A stretch of 64,000 nucleotides of DNA from Albibacterium sp035514885 (GCF_035514885.1 NZ_DATJCH010000012.1:310001-374000); one strand, 5' to 3'; numbered from the stretch's first letter, positions 41,645 to 50,811 are shown. Notes: generated from the letters alone by a model not told the origin. A program made the numbers and translations.

Positions 41645-42208
41645 TTATTCTTCAGAATTTCCAATAAAATTCTCCTCTGAAACGATCTCTTTTAGCTTTG
41701 GTAAGTCAGCTTTTGAATGGATTCCAAAGTGGTCTAAAAATAAAGGACTTGTGCCATAAAGAATGGGTTTGCCTAGGGCATCCGACTTCCCCAGAATGAT
41801 GATCAGTTCTTTTTCTAAAAGCATTCTGATTGAATAATCGCAGTTAACTCCTCTGATCTGTTCAACTTCAAGCTTGGTAATAGGTTCTCGGTAGGCAATA
41901 ATGGCCAGAGTTTCTAAGGCTGCCTGACTTAATTTTTTCTTAGAACGATGTATTTGTAATTGATTGATAACCGGATAATACGTGGCTTTGCTTAAGAATT
42001 GGAAGCCATTATTTAAACGGAATAAGCCGATTGCCAGGTCTTCCTGACTGTATTTGCTTTCAATCCTATCGATATGCTTATCGATTTCTTCAACAGCTAG
42101 ATCTGTATTGAATGTATTTTGAAGGATGGTTTGTATCTCTGAAGAAGAAATACTTTGCTCTGAGGCAAAGATTAAGGCTTCGATATGCTGCTCTAGCTGA
42201 TTGATCAT
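41645..42208 (-). CDS. scpB: Segregation and condensation protein B
   Basis: 187 aa, two winged-helix domains. N-terminal LEQHIEALIFASEQSISSSE and the conserved LSQAALETLAIIAYREPITK then LEVEQIRGVNCDYSIRMLLEK are the ScpB hallmarks. It regulates the SMC-ScpA condensin; smc is at 51945-55490, scpA is not in the window. The ATG is 5 bp after the mqnC stop. Confidence 0.94.
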   Translation of the reverse strand: MINQLEQHIEALIFASEQSISSSEIQTILQNTFNTDLAVEEIDKHIDRIESKYSQEDLAIGLFRLNNGFQFLSKATYYPVINQLQIHRSKKKLSQAALETLAIIAYREPITKLEVEQIRGVNCDYSIRMLLEKELIIILGKSDALGKPILYGTSPLFLDHFGIHSKADLPKLKEIVSEENFIGNSEE

Positions 42209-42213
42209 TTAAA

Positions 42214-43338
42214 TCAATAATCTATAACTTGTTCTTCCATATGGGCAGGTGTTTCGCGCCATTGGTATCGCTGGTTTCTTAACTGCGCCTCAAATCCGGC
42301 CTCTATTATTGCATTCTGTATGCTTTGTGAGGTAAAACGATGTGGAGCACCTGCAGCGGATACCACATTTTCCTCAATCATAATTGAACCAAAATCATTT
42401 GCGCCTGCATGCAGACAAACCTGTGCCGTTTTCTTACCAACAGTTAACCACGATGCCTGGATATTTTTAATGTTAGGCAACATAATTCTGCTTAATGCGA
42501 TCATCCGGATGTATTCTTCGCTGGTTGTTGTATTGCTTATGCCACGTACTTTTTTAAGTAAAGTTCCGTCATCTTGAAATGGCCAGGGGATGAAAGCAAT
42601 AAAGCCATCGCTTTCAGCAGGTTTCTTTTCTTGAACTTCACGGATCCATACAAGGTGTTCAAAGCGTTCTTCAATGGTTTCTATGTGTCCGAACATCATG
42701 GTAGCAGAAGACGATATGTTTAGCTGATGTGCTGCTTCCATGATCTTCAACCATTCTTGTCCGCCACATTTACCCTTCGAGATCAGCCTTCTAACCCGAT
42801 CGTTTAATATTTCGGCTCCTGCACCCGGTAAAGAGTCAAGTCCGGATTCTTTTAACGCTTTTAATACTTCGGTATGGCTTAATCCTTCTAATTTACAAAC
42901 GTGAGCCACTTCCGGAGGGCCTAAAGCATGTAATTTTAAAGTAGGATAAAGCTCTTTTAACTGCTTAAACAGATTGGTATAAAAGGATAGTCCTAAATCA
43001 GGATGATGGCCTCCCTGGAGTAATAATTGATCGCCACCAAAGCGGAATGTTTCCTCTATTTTTTGCTTATAAGTTTCTATGTCTGTAACATAGGTATCTG
43101 GATGACCCGGACGACGAAAGAAATTACAGAACTTACAGTTTGCTATGCAGACATTGGTTGTGTTCACATTTCTATCTATCTGCCAGGTTACTTTTCCGTG
43201 AGGTACCTGAATTTTACGAAGCTCATTAGCCGTAAAAGTTAATTCAGCGGTAGATGCATTATTATATAGATAAACACCCTCTTCTTGTGTTAAGAATTCA
43301 AATCTCAGGGCTCTCTCCAACAGTTGTTTTATATCCAT
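42214..43338 (-). CDS. mqnC: Cyclic dehypoxanthine futalosine synthase
   Basis: Radical SAM enzyme of the futalosine route to menaquinone. The cluster cysteines C64, C68, C71 are in NVCIANCKFCNFFR (numbering from the ATG at 43338), preceded by IDRNVNTTNVC. LLQGGHHPDLGLSFY, LPGAGAEILNDRVR and IQASWLTVGKKTAQVCLHAG fit MqnC rather than MqnE or CofH. 374 aa. A TATATTTG box ends 5 nt before the ATG, so the mRNA is probably leaderless. It is followed by scpB. A UbiX homologue is at 60277. Confidence 0.9.
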   Translation of the reverse strand: MDIKQLLERALRFEFLTQEEGVYLYNNASTAELTFTANELRKIQVPHGKVTWQIDRNVNTTNVCIANCKFCNFFRRPGHPDTYVTDIETYKQKIEETFRFGGDQLLLQGGHHPDLGLSFYTNLFKQLKELYPTLKLHALGPPEVAHVCKLEGLSHTEVLKALKESGLDSLPGAGAEILNDRVRRLISKGKCGGQEWLKIMEAAHQLNISSSATMMFGHIETIEERFEHLVWIREVQEKKPAESDGFIAFIPWPFQDDGTLLKKVRGISNTTTSEEYIRMIALSRIMLPNIKNIQASWLTVGKKTAQVCLHAGANDFGSIMIEENVVSAAGAPHRFTSQSIQNAIIEAGFEAQLRNQRYQWRETPAHMEEQVIDY

Positions 43339-43398
43339 CACTACAAATATACACAGCTTTAAATGAAAGGCAAAGCAAAAGTATTCTTAGTCTGTTAT

Positions 43399-44586
43399 CT
43401 AAAAGTCAAGCTTTAGTTGAGTGGCAGGGCCCTTAACGGTCATTCCATTATATTTCCATGATTCATTGCGCTCTTTTTGAATCAGATCTTCAAATCTATC
43501 ATTGGGTTGAAAGTCTTTTTCCATTTCGGTAGCAACCTTGGAGAGATTCTTTAATGCCTGATTCTTATCATTGAAGCCTAATTTTGCTTTTTGCAGTGCG
43601 GCTTCCAGCTGTTGTATTGTTTCGTCGTATATTTTTAAAGGAACGGGGAAGGGGTGACCATCTTTTCCTCCATGTGCAAAAGAAAATCGGGCGGGATCAT
43701 CAAAACGAGTTGTTGTTCCATGAATAATTTCACTAACCAATGCTAATGACTGAATGGTTCTCGGTCCAGCCCCGTCTAATAATAATAAAGACTCCATGTC
43801 ATTCACTTCAATATTCTGTGCAAGTGTTAAAATTGATCCTAAACGCTTTAGATTAACATCTTTCTCTCTGACATCATGATGTGAAGGCATGCATAATGTT
43901 TTTATTTCTTTTAATAAATGGGACGGCTCTTCCTTTAACAGTTGAAGCATTTCTGACTTTATTGATGTTGCAGCTTTATCTGTAAGGTTGAGGATTTTTC
44001 CCTGGTTCTTTCCGTAAATAAATTGGTGGGGTTCTTCTGTAAATGATTTTATACTTGGAGAATGCCAGTGATACCTTCTGGCCATCCTGTTATTTGTATT
44101 CATCCCTTGTTGAATAACAGCCCATTCTCCTTCATCAGTTAAAACAAAAGAATGTAAATAAAGCTGGAATCCATCTTGTATGGCATTATTGTCCACTCTG
44201 GCAGAAAGCCTGCTCGCACGAATAAGGTTTTCGCCTGCCAAACCCGTTCTATTTGCAATGGCCGTTATTTCTGAAGGAGTTTTCAGCGAATGTTTGCCCC
44301 TTCCGCCACAAACATAAATACCTAATTCATTTGAACGTATATTGATGGATTTCTTAAGTGCACCCATTACCGAAGTGGTGATGCCTGATGAATGCCAATC
44401 CATGCCCATAACGCAGCCTAAAGATTGAAACCAGCATGGGTCGCTTAACTTTTGCAATAAGGTGTTTTTGCCATACTCTAATACAATTGCTTCTGCAATA
44501 GCACCACCTAATTTACTCATTCTTTCGGCTAACCATATAGGTACTTTACCATAATGTAAAGGCAAGTCTGCCTGTCCGCTTCTCAT
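43399..44586 (-). CDS. DUF763-family protein
   Basis: 395 aa. MRSGQADLPLHYGKVPIWLA at the N-terminus and GMDWHSSGITTSVMGALKKSIN, LGIYVCGGRGKHSLKTPSEI are the family's conserved blocks. Archaeal and bacterial DUF763 proteins have no known activity; helix-hairpin-helix-like LLLLDGAGPRTIQSLALVSE (about 265-285) hints at DNA contact. A TAATTTTA box ends 4 nt before the ATG. Confidence 0.85.
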   Translation of the reverse strand: MRSGQADLPLHYGKVPIWLAERMSKLGGAIAEAIVLEYGKNTLLQKLSDPCWFQSLGCVMGMDWHSSGITTSVMGALKKSINIRSNELGIYVCGGRGKHSLKTPSEITAIANRTGLAGENLIRASRLSARVDNNAIQDGFQLYLHSFVLTDEGEWAVIQQGMNTNNRMARRYHWHSPSIKSFTEEPHQFIYGKNQGKILNLTDKAATSIKSEMLQLLKEEPSHLLKEIKTLCMPSHHDVREKDVNLKRLGSILTLAQNIEVNDMESLLLLDGAGPRTIQSLALVSEIIHGTTTRFDDPARFSFAHGGKDGHPFPVPLKIYDETIQQLEAALQKAKLGFNDKNQALKNLSKVATEMEKDFQPNDRFEDLIQKERNESWKYNGMTVKGPATQLKLDF

Positions 44587-44696
44587 GTTGTAAAATTACT
44601 AATTAAATTAGTTTTTTTGTAAAAACCTTAGTAAGAAATTTCTGTTGTTTGAAATGCCAGCATTATGAAGGTCAGAATGCTAATAAATCAAAAAAC

Positions 44697-45329
44697 ATGA
44701 AGAAGCATTATTCTTGGTTATATCGTAACAGTTTATCGTTAGTCTTTGTATGTTTATTCCTTATAACTCTTATTGCTCAGGCGATAACCGGATTTAAGGT
44801 ACATAATTCAGATTTGGAAGATGCCGCTATGGCTACTTTATCTTTTAAGGAGTATTTGAATAGCGGTCACTTTATCTCAGCTACTTTTGAGAACTTTGAG
44901 AGTGAGTTCCTTCAAATGGCTTTATACGTGGTTCTCACTATTAGCTTAAGGCAGATAGGGTCATCCGAATCAAAGAAAATAGGGGTTAAGGAACCGGTTG
45001 ATAGAGAGCCTAAGCCTTCACCAGATGCTCCATGGCCTGTAAGAAAAGGTGGTTGGATTTTAAAACTCTATAGCCATTCTTTATCTCTTTGTTTCTTGAT
45101 ATTGTTTCTCATAAGTTGGGTTATGCATTTTTACGGAAGTTGGCAAGATTACAATATCGAAGAGAAAATGGATGGAAAGGCAGAACTTACCATGTCAATG
45201 TATATTTCTGAACCAACTTTCTGGTTTGAAACCTTTCAAAATTGGCAAAGTGAATTTTTATCAGTCACAGCGATCGTGGTGTTGACCATCTTTTTACGGC
45301 AAAAAGGTTCACCGAATCTAAGCCTGTAG
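44697..45329 (+). CDS. DUF6766-like membrane protein with a frameshifted tail
   Basis: 210 aa. Two related halves, each beginning with a membrane segment (NSLSLVFVCLFLITLIAQ at about 9-26; HSLSLCFLILFLISWVMHFY at about 127-146), followed by a polar region with FENFESEFLQMALYVVL or FQNWQSEFLSVTAIVVL and the ending RQIGSSESK or RQKGSP. After RQKGSP the frame ends at TAG 45327-45329, but shifting one base gives ESKPVDTPYLETEE and TAA at 45356-45358, matching the ESK found in the first half. This suggests a single-base deletion at about 45312. Function unknown. The ATG at 44697 is chosen over a 16-codon upstream extension. Confidence 0.75.
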   Translation: MKKHYSWLYRNSLSLVFVCLFLITLIAQAITGFKVHNSDLEDAAMATLSFKEYLNSGHFISATFENFESEFLQMALYVVLTISLRQIGSSESKKIGVKEPVDREPKPSPDAPWPVRKGGWILKLYSHSLSLCFLILFLISWVMHFYGSWQDYNIEEKMDGKAELTMSMYISEPTFWFETFQNWQSEFLSVTAIVVLTIFLRQKGSPNLSL

Positions 45330-45383
45330 ATACACCCTATTTGGAAACCGAAGAGTAAAGAGAATTTACATAAAATAAATTCT

Positions 45384-45391
45384 TATTTTTG
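45384..45391 (+). promoter_or_regulatory. -7 promoter element of mtaB
   Basis: TATTTTTG 9 bp before the ATG at 45401. It overlaps an in-frame TTG (45389), which is therefore unlikely to be the start. Confidence 0.45.
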
Positions 45392-45400
45392 CAACCAATT

Positions 45401-46720
45401 ATGGATAGGAAAGTAGCTTTTTATACATTAGGTTGTAAACTTAATTTTTCAGAAACTTCTTCGATTGGCAGATTATTTCAGGATGCTGGATATGAGCCTG
45501 TTGCTTTTAATGAAAAAGCAGATGTGTATGTAATTAATACATGCTCTGTAACAGATCATGCTGATAAAAAGTGTAGAAAGGTTGTAAAAGAAGCTTTAAA
45601 GTATTCGCCGGGTGCATATATAACCATTGTAGGTTGCTATGCACAATTGAAGCCGAAAGAGATTTCAGAAATTGAAGGTGTGGATATGGTACTGGGTGCT
45701 GCAGAAAAGTTTAACATTATTGAGCATATCAATGAGCTAACGAAGCAACCCAAAGCGATTATCCATAATCAACCTATTTCTGAAACAAATATTTTTGTTC
45801 CAGCCTTTTCTATTGGCGATCGTACTCGCACCTTTTTAAAGGTTCAGGATGGTTGCGATTATTCTTGTACTTTTTGTACCATTCCTCTGGCAAGAGGAGC
45901 AAGCAGAAGTGGAAAGATTTCTGATATTGTAAAACAGGCTGAAGAAATTGCCGCATCTGGAATTAAGGAGATTGTACTAACCGGTGTAAATATTGGTGAT
46001 TTTGGATTGCAGAATGGTGAACGTAAAGAAAATTTCCTAGACCTGATTAAAGCTCTGGACACAGTAGAAGGGGTTAATAGATTTAGAATATCTTCTATTG
46101 AACCTAATTTATTATCGGATGAGGTAATTCGTTTTGTTGCTTCATCTAAGCGTTTTGTTCCGCATTTTCATATGCCTCTTCAGTCTGGATCTAATAGAAT
46201 ATTGGGTCTGATGAGACGCAGATATAAACGTGAATTATATACAGAGCGTGTAAATACGATAAAATCTTTGATGCCTGACTGCTGCATAGGGGTTGATGTT
46301 ATTGTTGGCTTCCCGGGAGAAACAAGAGAAGACTTTTTAGAGACTTATCAGTTTTTAAATGAATTACCGATTTCATATCTACATGTTTTCACCTATTCAG
46401 AAAGAGAAAATACGATAGCCGCGCAAATGGAAGGTTCTGTACCCGGTGCCAGCAGATCTGAAAGAAGTAAAATGTTGCATATACTATCTGAGAAGAAACG
46501 TCGTTTGTTTTATGAACAGCAACTTGGCAAACAGGTTGAAATACTCTTTGAAGGCGATCAAAAGAATGGTTTGATGCATGGGTTTTCATCAAACTATGTT
46601 AAGGTTGAAACTCCTTATGATCCACTTCTGATTAATGAAGTTATTGAAGCGAAACTTTTATCTATTAGTGAAGAGAACCATGTTAAGATTCAACAGCTTA
46701 CTGAAACTTTTATTCATTAG
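45401..46720 (+). CDS. mtaB: tRNA t6A37 methylthiotransferase MtaB
   Basis: 439 aa radical SAM methylthiotransferase. N-terminal UPF0004 cluster cysteines C12 (TLGCKLN), C48 (NTCSVTD) and C79 (VGCYAQ); radical SAM cysteines C152, C156, C159 in GCDYSCTFCTIP. C-terminal TRAM-like region follows VEILFEG. The CDYSCTFCTIP LARGASRS string and short form fit MtaB (e-cadherin-like MiaB subgroup) rather than RimO. Modifies N6-threonylcarbamoyladenosine 37. The ATG at 45401 is supported by a promoter box just upstream. Confidence 0.92.
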   Translation: MDRKVAFYTLGCKLNFSETSSIGRLFQDAGYEPVAFNEKADVYVINTCSVTDHADKKCRKVVKEALKYSPGAYITIVGCYAQLKPKEISEIEGVDMVLGAAEKFNIIEHINELTKQPKAIIHNQPISETNIFVPAFSIGDRTRTFLKVQDGCDYSCTFCTIPLARGASRSGKISDIVKQAEEIAASGIKEIVLTGVNIGDFGLQNGERKENFLDLIKALDTVEGVNRFRISSIEPNLLSDEVIRFVASSKRFVPHFHMPLQSGSNRILGLMRRRYKRELYTERVNTIKSLMPDCCIGVDVIVGFPGETREDFLETYQFLNELPISYLHVFTYSERENTIAAQMEGSVPGASRSERSKMLHILSEKKRRLFYEQQLGKQVEILFEGDQKNGLMHGFSSNYVKVETPYDPLLINEVIEAKLLSISEENHVKIQQLTETFIH

Positions 46721-46732
46721 CTTTTATTGATA

Positions 46733-47290
46733 ATGGTTGCAAAGAGGTTAAATATTTGGCTAATCCTTGTAGTTACTGCAAGTGTTTTAACGAGTTGTTT
46801 ATCGCGCCCTGAACGTCTTCGCACAAGCCTGCCTTCATCCTCTTCTTCTACAAAAAATCATCCTTCCTCCGGGAATATATTTCATAAATATGCTGATATT
46901 ATTGGTGTGGATGCACGGAATCTTAACAATTACGAGTTATATAGATACATTGATGAATGGATGGGTACCCCTCATCGTTTAGGAGGTCAAAATAAGAAAG
47001 GAATTGATTGTTCTGCTTTTACCAATCATTTGATGCTGGATGTATATGGTAAAAACCTTCCTCGAACTGCAAAAGATATGGCGCAGGTTGTAAAACGCAA
47101 GTATGAGAACCAATTAAAAGAAGGTGATCTGGTATTTTTCAATTTTGATGGAAAAGCTTTTGATCATGTTGGAGTTTATTTGGGAAATGATAAGTTTGTG
47201 CACGTGTCAACCACTAAAGGTGTAATAATCAGTGATCTAAAAGACCCTTGGTATTGGCGATACTTTTCTCGCGCCGGGTCAGTTTTATAA
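46733..47290 (+). CDS. NlpC/P60 family cell-wall peptidase lipoprotein
   Basis: 185 aa. Lipobox LTSC with lipidated C22, a Ser-rich spacer, and the NlpC/P60 domain. Catalytic triad: C93 (GIDCSAF), H145 (FDHVGVYL) and H157 (KFVHVST). Expected to cut peptide bonds in peptidoglycan stems, gamma-D-Glu-mDAP type. It begins 12 bp after mtaB but in an independent frame; co-transcription is possible. The ATG at 46733 is preferred over an in-frame TTG at 46727. Confidence 0.9.
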   Translation: MVAKRLNIWLILVVTASVLTSCLSRPERLRTSLPSSSSSTKNHPSSGNIFHKYADIIGVDARNLNNYELYRYIDEWMGTPHRLGGQNKKGIDCSAFTNHLMLDVYGKNLPRTAKDMAQVVKRKYENQLKEGDLVFFNFDGKAFDHVGVYLGNDKFVHVSTTKGVIISDLKDPWYWRYFSRAGSVL

Positions 47291-47388
47291 TCACTATAAT
47301 TGCTGAATATTCATTTGATTTTTTAAATTTGTTAGATAAAACCTAAGTATACAGAAAGTAAATTTTTTCCCCTCCTTATAATATAATC

Positions 47389-48369
47389 ATGACATTAATT
47401 TTAAAACGCCCACTTGTTATTTTTGATCTTGAAACTACGGGTGTTAATGTAGCATCCGACAGAATAGTAGAAATCTGTGCATTGAAAGTTAATCCTGATG
47501 GTACAGAAGAGACAAAGACTTTTCGGATTAATCCTGAAATGCCTATTCCGTTAGAATCTTCTCTAATTCATGGAATTTATCAAGAGGATATCGCCAATGC
47601 TCCAACTTTTAGAGAAGTAGCGCAAGAGTTAGCGGAGTTTATCGGCGACGCTGATCTGGGTGGCTTTAATTCAAATAGATTCGATATTCCGGTATTGATG
47701 GAAGAATTCCTTCGGGTTAGTGTTCCATTTGATATTGAAAATCGCTTTTTCGTTGATGTTCAGAATATCTTCCATCAAATGGAGCAACGTACATTAAAAG
47801 CTGCTTATAAATTCTATTGCGAGCAGGATTTAATAGATGCGCATTCTGCTGAAGCTGATGTGAGAGCGACATTCGAAGTATTGAAAGCTCAGATCCTTAA
47901 ATATGAAAACAAAGAATGGGAAGACAAATCGGGTAAGGTTTCCATTCCTGTTAAAAATGACATTGAAGCCTTGCACAAATTTACCAATCTGAATAGAACC
48001 GTTGATTTTGCGGGAAGAATGGTTTATGATAATGATGGTATAGAAGTATTTAGCTTTGGGAAGCATAAAGGCAAGTGTGTAGAAGAAGTTTTTAAAATAG
48101 AGCCAAGTTATTATGCATGGATGATGAAAGGCGATTTCCCAATGTACACCAAGACCTGCTTAGAGAGAATCTGGAATCGTTTACGTCAAAACCAGGCTAA
48201 AGCTGCAGATGCGCAGAAGAAGAGTCCGCAGCCACCGGTAAATTCGAATCGCCCTCAGCCAAAACCTCCGGTTAGAACTGATCGAGAGAAACCAAAAGAG
48301 TCTTCAAAAGCTCCTCGTCCTATCTCTAGTGATATGTTGAAGAGTTTGCAAGATAAATTCAGTAAATAA
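47389..48369 (+). CDS. DEDD 3'-5' exonuclease with DUF3820-like domain
   Basis: 326 aa. N-terminal exonuclease III domain: D13/E15 in IFDLETTGV, then EFIGDADLGGFNSNRFDIPV and HSAEADVRATFEV with the remaining acidic residues. A second domain (about 215-265) with VFSFGKHKGKCVEEVFKIEP and YAWMMKGDFP matches DUF3820. A Pro/Lys-rich disordered tail (about 275-310) follows. The enzyme may proofread or degrade DNA or RNA; it is separate from the replicative DnaQ. Confidence 0.88.
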   Translation: MTLILKRPLVIFDLETTGVNVASDRIVEICALKVNPDGTEETKTFRINPEMPIPLESSLIHGIYQEDIANAPTFREVAQELAEFIGDADLGGFNSNRFDIPVLMEEFLRVSVPFDIENRFFVDVQNIFHQMEQRTLKAAYKFYCEQDLIDAHSAEADVRATFEVLKAQILKYENKEWEDKSGKVSIPVKNDIEALHKFTNLNRTVDFAGRMVYDNDGIEVFSFGKHKGKCVEEVFKIEPSYYAWMMKGDFPMYTKTCLERIWNRLRQNQAKAADAQKKSPQPPVNSNRPQPKPPVRTDREKPKESSKAPRPISSDMLKSLQDKFSK

Positions 48370-48385
48370 AGATATCTATAATAAC

Positions 48386-49321
48386 TTATGTATGCTGGTT
48401 TAAAAACGTAATGTTGCGTTTTAGACCAGCATATTTTGTTCTTTTAACAGCTGATTTCTTAAATATTTTTTTGAACGTATCCTCCGTGATTTCTTCCCAG
48501 TCTTGTTTAGTCATCCCCAGTAAATCGGGATGCGGGTTAAATAAAGGTTCCTGATGTTGGATTGAAAAACGATTCCAAGGGCACACATCCTGACAGATAT
48601 CGCATCCAAACATCCAATTATCCATTTTTCCTGAGAAAGAAGTCGGAATATTTTCCTTTAATTCAATAGTAAGGTAGGAGATACATTTGCTGGCATCGAC
48701 AGTTTTATTGTCCATTAAAGCATTCGTAGGGCAAGCATCAATGCATTTAGTGCAGGTTCCACAATGATCTGTCTGTATCCTTGAATCATATTCTAACTCA
48801 AGGTCAATAATTAATTCCGACAGGAAAAAGAATGAGCCCTTCTGTTTGGATAGCAATAAGCTATGTTTGCCAACCCAGCCTAATCCTGCTCTTTGAGCCC
48901 AGGCTTTGTCCAAAACCGGTGCTGAATCAACAAAGGCTCTTCCGGAAACTTCTCCAATATGTTCTTGAATAAATAAGAGCAGTTCCTTCAGTTTATCTTT
49001 GATTACGAAATGATAGTCCGTTCCGTAAGCATATTTTGACAGTTTGGGAGCTAAAGGGTCTTGCTGTTTCTCTTCGGTGAAATAGTTGTAAGAGAGGGAT
49101 ATAACCGACTTAGCATCATCAACCAGTAAGCGTGGATCTAAACGTTTATCAAAGTTATTCTCCATATAGTATAACTCGCCTTGATAGTTGTTTTTAAGCC
49201 AGCCCTCAAGCCTGGGAGCTTCTTCTTCAAGAAATTCTGCTTTGGATATACCGCAAGAAAGAAAGCCTAAACGTTCTGCTTCCTTTTTTATTAATAGGCT
49301 ATAAGTTGAAGCAACAGACAT
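48386..49321 (-). CDS. queG: Epoxyqueuosine reductase QueG
   Basis: 311 aa cobalamin-dependent enzyme, last step of queuosine synthesis. Two 4Fe-4S clusters are visible: CGTCTKCIDACPTNAL (about 187-202) and FGCDICQDVCPWN (about 239-251), and the family N-terminal KKEAERLGFLSCGISKA. Its C-terminal codons lie in a near-perfect 16-bp inverted repeat that doubles as terminator for the convergent exonuclease gene. A TATCTTTG box ends 4 nt before the ATG. Confidence 0.94.
   Translation of the reverse strand: MSVASTYSLLIKKEAERLGFLSCGISKAEFLEEEAPRLEGWLKNNYQGELYYMENNFDKRLDPRLLVDDAKSVISLSYNYFTEEKQQDPLAPKLSKYAYGTDYHFVIKDKLKELLLFIQEHIGEVSGRAFVDSAPVLDKAWAQRAGLGWVGKHSLLLSKQKGSFFFLSELIIDLELEYDSRIQTDHCGTCTKCIDACPTNALMDNKTVDASKCISYLTIELKENIPTSFSGKMDNWMFGCDICQDVCPWNRFSIQHQEPLFNPHPDLLGMTKQDWEEITEDTFKKIFKKSAVKRTKYAGLKRNITFLNQHT
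48392..48440 (+). terminator. Terminator embedded in the 3' end of queG
   Basis: Arms ATGCTGGTTTAAAAACG (48392-48408) and CGTTTTAGACCAGCAT (48417-48432) with one bulge and one mismatch, followed by ATTTTGTTCTTTT. It serves the plus-strand exonuclease gene but lies within the queG coding sequence. Confidence 0.6.
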
Positions 49322-49346
49322 GGTACAAAGATAAGTTTATTGTACC
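49322..49346. promoter_or_regulatory. queG promoter inside a palindrome
   Basis: Minus strand TATCTTTG at 49333-49326 ends 4 nt before the queG ATG. It is enclosed by a seven-base inverted repeat GGTACAA (49322-49328) / TTGTACC (49340-49346), so the core promoter could be an operator. Confidence 0.45.
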
Positions 49347-49349
49347 AGA

Positions 49350-50060
49350 CTAGAAGTTTGGTTTAAGCAGATACTTATCGTAGAATCTGAAAATATGCTC
49401 AACAGCTTCTTCCGCCGTATCAACTAACCTATAAAGACTCAGGTCGCCTTCACTAATGTTTCCTGCTTCAAGCATGCGATTTTTTATCCAATCGAAGAGA
49501 CCTCCGTAGTACTCCTTCCCAACCAAAACAATAGGGAATCTGGCCATTTTGCCTGTTTGCACCAATGTAATGGCTTCAAATAATTCATCCATGGTTCCAA
49601 AACCTCCGGGGAGTACAATATATCCTTGCGAGTATTTTGTGAAGACTACCTTTCTAACAAAGAAATAATTGAATTCGAGCAGTTTATCACGGTCGATGTA
49701 TTGATTGTGAAACTGTTCAAAAGGGAGATCAATGTTTAACCCAACCGATTTTCCGCCAGCTTCAAAAGCGCCTTTATTTGCCGCTTCCATAATTCCCGGA
49801 CCACCACCGGAGATAACGCCATAACCCTTTTCAGTTAATAGTCTTGCACAATCTTCAGCAAGTTTATAAGCAGCATGATCTCGTGGTGTACGGGCAGAAC
49901 CGAATATTGAAACACATGGACCTATTTTAGCCATTTTTTCAAATCCTTCAACAAATTCTGCCATGATTTTAAATATCTGCCAAGAGTCGGTAACTTTGAT
50001 TTCTTGCCAACTTTTATTTTCAAATGCTTGTCTGATTCTTTCTTCTCCTTGTTCTAACAT
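49350..50060 (-). CDS. LOG-family (TIGR00730) Rossmann-fold protein
   Basis: 236 aa. GGGPGIMEA (86-94) and PGGFGTMDE (151-159) are the cytokinin-riboside 5'-monophosphate phosphoribohydrolase (LOG) motifs. N-terminal extension of about 45 residues before CVSIFGSARTP. In bacteria such proteins hydrolyse AMP-type nucleotides; substrate unknown here. It begins 28 bp before queG ends its upstream region on the same strand; divergent from recR, with an 18-bp tandem repeat between. Confidence 0.88.
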   Translation of the reverse strand: MLEQGEERIRQAFENKSWQEIKVTDSWQIFKIMAEFVEGFEKMAKIGPCVSIFGSARTPRDHAAYKLAEDCARLLTEKGYGVISGGGPGIMEAANKGAFEAGGKSVGLNIDLPFEQFHNQYIDRDKLLEFNYFFVRKVVFTKYSQGYIVLPGGFGTMDELFEAITLVQTGKMARFPIVLVGKEYYGGLFDWIKNRMLEAGNISEGDLSLYRLVDTAEEAVEHIFRFYDKYLLKPNF

Positions 50061-50094
50061 AATTTTTCTCTAGAATGGCTAATTTAATAAATTT

Positions 50095-50130
50095 TTCGAA
50101 TTAGCGGGATATTTCGAAGTAGCGGGATAT
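50095..50130. repeat. 18-bp tandem repeat between LOG and recR
   Basis: TTCGAATTAGCGGGATAT directly followed by TTCGAAGTAGCGGGATAT (17 of 18 identical). It lies in the divergent promoter region, 34 bp before the recR -7 box, where a tandem-binding regulator could act. Confidence 0.6.
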
Positions 50131-50164
50131 GCTACATTCTGCAAACAATTTTAGGTAGAATTTC

Positions 50165-50172
50165 TATCTTTG
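50165..50172 (+). promoter_or_regulatory. -7 promoter element of recR
   Basis: TATCTTTG, perfect consensus, ending 4 nt before the recR ATG at 50177, implying a leaderless transcript. Confidence 0.5.
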
Positions 50173-50176
50173 TGAG

Positions 50177-50791
50177 ATGAACTTTTCTTCCAAACTGCTT
50201 GAAAATGCGGTAAATGAGTTTAGCCGTTTACCGGGTATCGGACAAAAGAGTGCACTGCGATTGGTGTTACATCTTTTAAACCAGTCTGAACAAGATGTGA
50301 ATCGCTTTAGTGAAGCAATGAGCCAACTAAAAACTAAAATTAAATATTGTTCAGAATGCTATAATATATCCGATGATCAGATCTGTGAAATCTGCGCTTC
50401 CCATAAAAGAGATAAAAGTATTATCTGTGTGGTAGAAGATACCCGCGATGTAATGGCAATCGAAAATACCAACCAGTTTCAAGGTGTATATCACGTTATT
50501 GGCGGGTTAATATCACCGATGGATGGAGTAGGGCCAGCAGACTTGCGAATTGAGCAGCTTCTTGAACGTTTAAGAAAAGGGGAGGTAGAAGAGATTATAT
50601 TAGCGCTGAGTGCTACAATGGAAGGGGACACCACGATTTTCTATCTATATAAGAAGATCAAGGATTTTAATCTGAAGATTAGCACCATTGCACGTGGTAT
50701 CGCCTTTGGCGGTGAACTGGAGTATGTTGATGAAGTAACCTTGGGGCGTTCTATTGTAACCAGAATTCCCTACGAACGTAATATTGCTTAG
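50177..50791 (+). CDS. recR: Recombination protein RecR
   Basis: 204 aa. Helix-hairpin-helix LPGIGQKSALRLVLHLL, zinc-finger cysteines C58, C61, C70, C73 (CSECYNISDDQIC then C), and a Toprim segment (IICVVEDTRDVMAIENTNQF, YHVIGGLISPMDGVGP). Works with RecF/RecO in gap repair. The start is firm because homologues begin MNFSSKLLE. An SDR gene follows 20 bp later. Confidence 0.97.
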   Translation: MNFSSKLLENAVNEFSRLPGIGQKSALRLVLHLLNQSEQDVNRFSEAMSQLKTKIKYCSECYNISDDQICEICASHKRDKSIICVVEDTRDVMAIENTNQFQGVYHVIGGLISPMDGVGPADLRIEQLLERLRKGEVEEIILALSATMEGDTTIFYLYKKIKDFNLKISTIARGIAFGGELEYVDEVTLGRSIVTRIPYERNIA

Positions 50792-50811
50792 TTTTCTTAA
50801 TCCCATCATAA

